53,035 nucleotides of DNA from Pseudomonas sp. TNT3. GTDB taxonomy: Bacteria > Pseudomonadota > Gammaproteobacteria > Pseudomonadales > Pseudomonadaceae. Positions 48,934 through 53,035 of the stretch are shown here, piece by piece. The stretch lies in contig NZ_WFGV02000044.1 of NCBI RefSeq assembly GCF_010095445.2, positions 1 through 53,035 of the forward strand, read 5' to 3'. The notes beneath the pieces are model-generated. The model saw only the letters and a list, made by a program, of their open reading frames with translations, searched no databases and was not told the DNA's origin. A program made the translations under genes and the position numbers. Numbering within the stretch: the first letter of the stretch is position 1; each line of letters starts with the position of its first letter.

Positions 48934-49302
48934 TCAAACTTCGATCAGTGCACCCAGTTCCCGCTCCAGCTCCAGCGGATCTCCCAGGTTGAACTCGATC
49001 AACCGCCGAAGGCGTTCAATGGATTCAAGGCTGATGTGTCGGCAGACGAAACCAAGCTGACCGTTTTCTTCGTGGGTCAGCTGTACGTCCATGGCGATGT
49101 CGATGTCATCGGTCAGATGAATATTCACGAAGAAATCCTTCGCTTGATCCCCAAGCCACGGCACTGGTCGTTCGATCAACAACCCTTTCAGTGAAAGATC
49201 GATCAGCTTCACGGGCCAGATCATTTCCCCTTGGCCCAGCTCGGTTTTTGCATCGAACGCGATTCGTTTGAAGCGGCGGCGATCGGCAGCGTGGTCGCTC
49301 AT
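48934..49302 (-). CDS. mapZ: Single PilZ-domain c-di-GMP receptor (MapZ/PA4608-like)
   Basis: The 122-residue protein is one PilZ domain. The c-di-GMP ligands are visible: RRRFKR at residues 8-13 and DLSLKG at 35-40. From memory both the sequence (SLESIERLRRLIEFNLGDP in its C-terminal helix) and its position beside radA and cstA match P. aeruginosa PA4608, named MapZ, which at high c-di-GMP inhibits the chemotaxis methyltransferase CheR1. The ATG at 49302 was preferred to upstream codons because MSDHAADRRRF matches that start. Ortholog assignment is likely, but the partner is not shown here. Confidence 0.88.
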   Translation of the reverse strand: MSDHAADRRRFKRIAFDAKTELGQGEMIWPVKLIDLSLKGLLIERPVPWLGDQAKDFFVNIHLTDDIDIAMDVQLTHEENGQLGFVCRHISLESIERLRRLIEFNLGDPLELERELGALIEV

Positions 49303-49461
49303 GGGGCAATCCTCGAAATGTTCGCTGACTATAGACCCGCATTGTCTTAGGCCGCCAGCACGGACAGGCCTCCAGACCAATGTCGGGGTATGGTCTTTGC
49401 CGTCAGGCGAGCTAAACTCGGGGTGGCTGTCTTTCTTGTCCACCCTGGCTGGAATCATAAA

Positions 49462-51528
49462 ATGAAAAATAATAATAGCCTGCTACGCCATATACCCTGG
49501 CTGCTGCTGGCAATCGTAGGAGCGTGCGCTCTGGGCGTAGTGGCATTGCGCCGAGGCGAGGCGATCAATGCCTTGTGGATTGTGGTCGCGGCAGTGGCCA
49601 TCTATCTGGTCGCGTACCGCTACTACAGTCTGTTCATCGCTAACAATGTGATGCAACTCGACCCGCGACGGGCCACCCCCGCCGTACTCAACAATGATGG
49701 TCTGGACTACGTTCCAACCAACAAACACATCCTCTTCGGTCACCACTTCGCGGCCATCGCTGGCGCGGGGCCTCTGGTCGGTCCGGTGTTGGCGGCGCAA
49801 ATGGGTTACCTGCCCGGCACGCTGTGGCTGATTGCCGGTGTGGTGCTGGCGGGCGCGGTTCAGGACTTCATGATCCTGTTCCTGTCCACTCGTCGCAACG
49901 GCCGCTCATTGGGCGACATGGTCCGTGAGGAAATGGGCCGTATCCCTGGCACCATCGCGCTGTTTGGCTGCTTCCTGATCATGATCATCATCCTCGCGGT
50001 GCTGGCGTTGATCGTGGTTAAAGCGCTGGCTGAAAGCCCGTGGGGCATTTTCACCGTGATGGCGACCATCCCGATTGCGATGTTCATGGGCATTTACATG
50101 CGCTACATCCGCCCGGGCCGCATCGGTGAAATTTCCGTCATTGGCGTGCTGTTGCTGCTGGGCTCGATCTGGCTCGGTGGGCAGATCGCCGCTGATCCGG
50201 TGTGGGCCAAAGCCTTCACCTTTACCGGGATCCAGATCACCTGGATGCTGATCGGTTATGGTTTTGTGGCCGCTGTGTTGCCGGTGTGGCTGATCCTGGC
50301 GCCCCGTGACTACCTGTCGACCTTCTTGAAAATCGGCACCATCATCGCCCTGGCAATCGGCATCCTGGTGACCATGCCAGACCTGAAAATGCCAGCCCTG
50401 ACCCAGTTCATCGACGGCACCGGGCCGGTGTGGAAGGGCGGTCTGTTCCCGTTCCTGTTCATCACCATCGCGTGCGGTGCGGTGTCGGGTTTCCATGCGC
50501 TGATTTCGTCTGGTACCACACCGAAACTGTTGGCCAATGAAGGCCATGCCCGATACATCGGGTACGGCGGCATGCTGATGGAATCCTTCGTGGCTATCAT
50601 GGCGATGGTTGCCGCTTCGGTGATTGAGCCTGGCGTGTATTTCGCCATGAACAGCCCGGCCGCGATTGTGGGCGGTGATGTGGTGACTGTCGCGCAAACC
50701 GTCAGCAGCTGGGGCTTCGCGATCACACCTGAAGCCCTGCAAGCGGTGGCCAAGGACATCGGTGAAACAACGATTCTGGCTCGCGCGGGTGGCGCTCCGA
50801 CCCTGGCGGTCGGTATCGCACAGATCCTGCACAGTGTCCTGCCGGGTGAAAACACCATGGCGTTCTGGTACCACTTTGCGATCCTGTTCGAAGCGCTGTT
50901 CATTCTGACCGCCGTGGACGCCGGCACCCGTGCCGGGCGTTTCATGCTGCAGGATCTGCTGGGCTCTTTCGTGCCGGCGCTCAAGCGCACTGAATCCTGG
51001 ACCGCCAACCTGATCGCCACCGCCGGTTGCGTGGCAATGTGGGGCTACCTGCTGTATCAAGGCGTGATCGACCCGTTGGGCGGGATCAACACCTTGTGGC
51101 CGCTGTTCGGTATCTCCAATCAGATGCTGGCAGGCATCGCGCTGATGCTGGCGACGGTCGTGCTGATCAAAATGAAACGTCAACGCTACATCTGGGTGAC
51201 CATGCTGCCAGCTGTCTGGCTGCTGATCTGCACCGTGACGGCAGGCTTCATCAAGCTGTTTGACGCCAACCCGGCGATCGGCTTCCTGTCGCTGGCCAAG
51301 AAGTACAGCGATGCATTGGCCAACGGTCAGATCCTCGCTCCGGCGAAGGACATCAACCAGATGCAACACGTGATTTACAACGCGTACACCAACGCAACGC
51401 TGACGGGGCTGTTCCTGTTTGTGGTGTTCAGCATCCTGTTCTATGCGCTCAAGGTCGGTATTGCTGCCTGGGGTACCAAAGAGCGTACGGATAAAGAAGC
51501 GCCATACCAGGCTGTGCCGGATGCGTAA
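49462..51528 (+). CDS. cstA: Carbon-starvation/pyruvate transporter CstA
   Basis: The 688-residue inner-membrane protein has about sixteen to eighteen spans. Family marks are NKHILFGHHFAAIAGAGPLVGPVLAAQMGYLPGTLW, GAVSGFHALISSGTTPKLLANE and GGINTLWPLFGISNQMLAGIAL. CstA imports pyruvate, and peptides have also been proposed. The length equals that of other Pseudomonas CstA proteins. I chose the ATG at 49462, with GGAA 8 nt upstream, ahead of the first span. The small ybdD-like gene follows 15 nt later. Confidence 0.95.
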   Translation: MKNNNSLLRHIPWLLLAIVGACALGVVALRRGEAINALWIVVAAVAIYLVAYRYYSLFIANNVMQLDPRRATPAVLNNDGLDYVPTNKHILFGHHFAAIAGAGPLVGPVLAAQMGYLPGTLWLIAGVVLAGAVQDFMILFLSTRRNGRSLGDMVREEMGRIPGTIALFGCFLIMIIILAVLALIVVKALAESPWGIFTVMATIPIAMFMGIYMRYIRPGRIGEISVIGVLLLLGSIWLGGQIAADPVWAKAFTFTGIQITWMLIGYGFVAAVLPVWLILAPRDYLSTFLKIGTIIALAIGILVTMPDLKMPALTQFIDGTGPVWKGGLFPFLFITIACGAVSGFHALISSGTTPKLLANEGHARYIGYGGMLMESFVAIMAMVAASVIEPGVYFAMNSPAAIVGGDVVTVAQTVSSWGFAITPEALQAVAKDIGETTILARAGGAPTLAVGIAQILHSVLPGENTMAFWYHFAILFEALFILTAVDAGTRAGRFMLQDLLGSFVPALKRTESWTANLIATAGCVAMWGYLLYQGVIDPLGGINTLWPLFGISNQMLAGIALMLATVVLIKMKRQRYIWVTMLPAVWLLICTVTAGFIKLFDANPAIGFLSLAKKYSDALANGQILAPAKDINQMQHVIYNAYTNATLTGLFLFVVFSILFYALKVGIAAWGTKERTDKEAPYQAVPDA

Positions 51529-51543
51529 TCGAGGATTGCAAAC

Positions 51544-51741
51544 ATGTTCAATGACCTGAGTCGCCTCGGTAAATACCTCGGTCAGGCCGCGCGCCTGATG
51601 GTCGGCATGCCCGACTACGACAACTATGTCGAGCATATGCAAACCAAACACCCGGACAAACCGGTGATGAGCTACGAGATGTTCTTCCGGGAGCGTCAGG
51701 AAGCCCGTTACGGTGGCAAGGGTGGGCCGAAGTGCTGTTGA
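51544..51741 (+). CDS. YbdD/YjiX-family (DUF466) small protein
   Basis: The 65-residue protein starts MFNDLSRLGKYLGQAARLMVGMPDYDNYVEHM and ends in KGGPKCC. This family is encoded right after cstA-type transporters in enterobacteria and pseudomonads and is needed for their pyruvate transport. It is soluble, with two C-terminal cysteines. It is almost certainly co-transcribed with cstA. Confidence 0.92.
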   Translation: MFNDLSRLGKYLGQAARLMVGMPDYDNYVEHMQTKHPDKPVMSYEMFFRERQEARYGGKGGPKCC

Positions 51742-51768
51742 TCCGGTGGTCGGATTAGCAGCAATCTT

Positions 51769-51857
51769 GTGGGAGCTGGCCGGCTGGCGATGGCGGACTG
51801 TCATTCAACAGTGATGTTGAATGTTCAGCCGCCATCGCTGGCAGGCCAGCTCCCACA
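51769..51857. repeat. REP doublet
   Basis: TGTGGGAGCTGGCCGGCTGG (51769 onward) and an inverted arm ending CAGCTCCCACA at 51857 surround a loop containing a second small inverted repeat (ATTCAACA...TGTTGAAT, 51802-51822). It separates ybdD from the GTPase gene. Confidence 0.88.
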
Positions 51858-51902
51858 TTTATTTTGTGTTGATACTTCAATTTGTGAGTCAGGAGATCCA
51901 GT

Positions 51903-52877
51903 TTGTCCTCTCCCATTCCAGTAACAATCCTCAGTGGCTTCCTCGGTGCTGGCAAAACCACACTGTTGCGCCACCTGCTCAAAGCAGAACACGGCCTGAA
52001 AATCGCCGTGATCGAGAACGAATTCAGCGACGCCGGCATCGACACCCAGCTGTTGGGTGACGAGCCTGTACAAGTGATGACGCTGTCCAACGGCTGTGTC
52101 TGTTGCACCATCCACACCGACCTGACCAAGGCGCTTTACCTGTTGCTTGAGCGCCTGGATAGCGGTGAAATTGCCTTCGACCGTCTGGTCATCGAATGCA
52201 CGGGACTGGCCGATCCGGCGCCCGTTGCGCAAACCTTTTTCATCGATGAAGAATTGCGTGAGCGCTACATCCTCGACGGCATCATCACCTTGGTAGACGC
52301 CGCTCATGCCGACACCCATCTGACCCAGACCATCGCCCAGGCACAGATTGGTTTTGCCGATCGCCTGCTGGTGAGCAAGCGTGATCTGGTGGATGAGGCG
52401 ACTTTCACCGCGCTGAGCGAGCGCCTGACCCGCATCAACCGTCGCGCACCCATTCGAGTGGTCGATCACGGCAACATCGACCTGGCCGAGTTGCTCGACG
52501 TCCGCGGCTTCAACCTCAATGCGGATCTGGGCGGCGGCATCAGCTTGCGTCCGGTGGCCAATTCGGCGCCTTCGATCGATCGCATTTCCAGCCTTGTGCT
52601 GCGAACTGACAAGCCGCTGGATATCGACAAGCTCAGCGAGTTCATGAACGAACTGCTGGAAGACCATGGCAAGCAACTGCTGCGCTACAAGGGGGTGCTG
52701 AACATCGCTGGCGAGCCTCGGCGCATGGTGTTCCAGGGCGTGTTGAAGTTGTATGGCTTCGACTGGGATACCGAGTGGGCGGACGATGAACCGCGCGAAA
52801 GCGTGATCGTGTTTATTGCCGATGATTTGCCGGAAGAGAGAATCCGGGCGGGGTTTGCGAAGGTGGCGGTGGAGTAG
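51903..52877 (+). CDS. CobW/COG0523-family metal-related GTPase (YjiA-like)
   Basis: The 324-residue P-loop GTPase has Walker A GFLGAGKTT at about 12-20, the metal-binding CxCC motif in NGCVCCTI (Cys65, Cys67, Cys68), the ECTGLADP switch and the guanine-specificity SKRD variant, followed by a CobW C-terminal domain. Family members are zinc or cobalt metallochaperones. The start is a TTG at 51903, with AGGAGA about 7 nt upstream, because no ATG precedes the P-loop. From memory its place after cstA-ybdD is conserved in Pseudomonas. The metal is unknown. Confidence 0.9.
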   Translation: MSSPIPVTILSGFLGAGKTTLLRHLLKAEHGLKIAVIENEFSDAGIDTQLLGDEPVQVMTLSNGCVCCTIHTDLTKALYLLLERLDSGEIAFDRLVIECTGLADPAPVAQTFFIDEELRERYILDGIITLVDAAHADTHLTQTIAQAQIGFADRLLVSKRDLVDEATFTALSERLTRINRRAPIRVVDHGNIDLAELLDVRGFNLNADLGGGISLRPVANSAPSIDRISSLVLRTDKPLDIDKLSEFMNELLEDHGKQLLRYKGVLNIAGEPRRMVFQGVLKLYGFDWDTEWADDEPRESVIVFIADDLPEERIRAGFAKVAVE

Positions 52878-52905
52878 GGGCGAGAATCTTCATGCGAATG
52901 AAGCC

Positions 52906-53018
52906 CTCATCGCGAGCAGGCTCGCTTGTATGTTTAGACTTGAAGGGGTGGGGTGGGACTACAGACTCGATTCTGACTCTGACCAGTACAGACTGTGGGA
53001 GACTTCTCGTCCCACCCC
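52906..53018. repeat. REP fragment and interrupted inverted repeat at window end
   Basis: CATCGCGAGCAGGCTCGCTT (about 52909-52928) is a partial REP. Just after it, GAAGGGGTGGGGTGGGAC (52942-52959) faces GTCCCACCCCTTC about 50 nt later. The left arm contains an extra GTGGG, so the stem is imperfect. No gene is visible in the 158 nt after the GTPase. Confidence 0.55.
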
Positions 53019-53035
53019 TTCTACCCAAAGCGCCG

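Noticed and set aside
49906..51804. Open frame of about 630 codons on the minus strand opposite cstA
   Set aside because: A shadow of cstA: biased composition rich in His, Gln, Arg and Asp, no domain and no ribosome-binding site.
1097..51857. Repeated hairpins considered as CRISPR or insertion sequences
   Set aside because: They are isolated inverted pairs in intergenic gaps, with no regular spacers, no cas genes and no transposase. They fit Pseudomonas REP/REPIN elements.
1..53035. tRNA or rRNA genes
   Set aside because: No intergenic segment shows a T-loop GTTCRANNC with a matching acceptor stem, and no gap is long enough for rRNA.

Overview
The window looks like a core-chromosome segment of a fluorescent-group Pseudomonas. 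The base composition is GC-rich. Gene order around radA (cioA-cioB-DUF2474, rlmG, luxR solo, fpr, mscL, radA, mapZ, cstA, ybdD, cobW-like) matches, from memory, the order in P. putida and P. aeruginosa. The intergenic gaps are full of Pseudomonas-type REP hairpins. I see no rRNA, tRNA, CRISPR array, prophage or insertion sequence. All identifications come from reading motifs, with no database search.

Layout. 1-1.1 kb: 3' end of the helicase gene hrpB. 1.2-8.3 kb: an amine or amino-acid catabolic block (LysR regulator, divergent aldehyde dehydrogenase, class III aminotransferase, then a NitT/TauT-type ABC transporter); its substrate is unknown. 8.4-20 kb: mostly single housekeeping or accessory genes (EEP phosphatase, YciC-like membrane protein, DUF2076 protein, NYN nuclease plus DEDDh exonuclease pair, EamA exporter, RhlE-type helicase, flavoprotein, HDAC-like deacetylase, GNAT, TesB and HAD). 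20-25 kb: secreted hydrolase, two tandem zinc-metallopeptidase paralogues, IclR regulator, DMT exporter.

25-31 kb: a quinate/shikimate utilisation locus made of an MFS importer, the fused 3-dehydroshikimate dehydratase QuiC, a TetR regulator, a shikimate/quinate dehydrogenase and a type II dehydroquinase (AroQ). Together these would take quinate or shikimate to protocatechuate. I found a shared 19-bp operator-like motif in the MFS/quiC divergent promoter region and in the aroQ promoter. A PcaR-like palindrome lies next to the first copy. This suggests the locus answers both to its TetR regulator and to the beta-ketoadipate pathway.

31-40 kb: trmA and a purine permease (overlapping), a small secreted DUF4879-like protein, a DJ-1/PfpI protein that lacks all three catalytic residues, a PaoABC-type molybdenum aldehyde oxidoreductase with no Tat signal, and an MFS exporter. 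40-43 kb: cyanide-insensitive oxidase cioAB with its small subunit and an exact ANR box upstream. 43-53 kb: the radA neighbourhood, including a LuxR solo with altered ligand-pocket residues, a 0.6-kb gene-poor gap with repeated TGTACA sites, and the carbon-starvation transporter cstA.

The observations most worth a second look are the qui-locus operator pair, the pseudo-catalytic DJ-1 protein, the LuxR solo, the NYN/exonuclease pair, the uncharacterised transaminase/ABC block, and a cluster of exact DnaA boxes at 15.7-16.8 kb.
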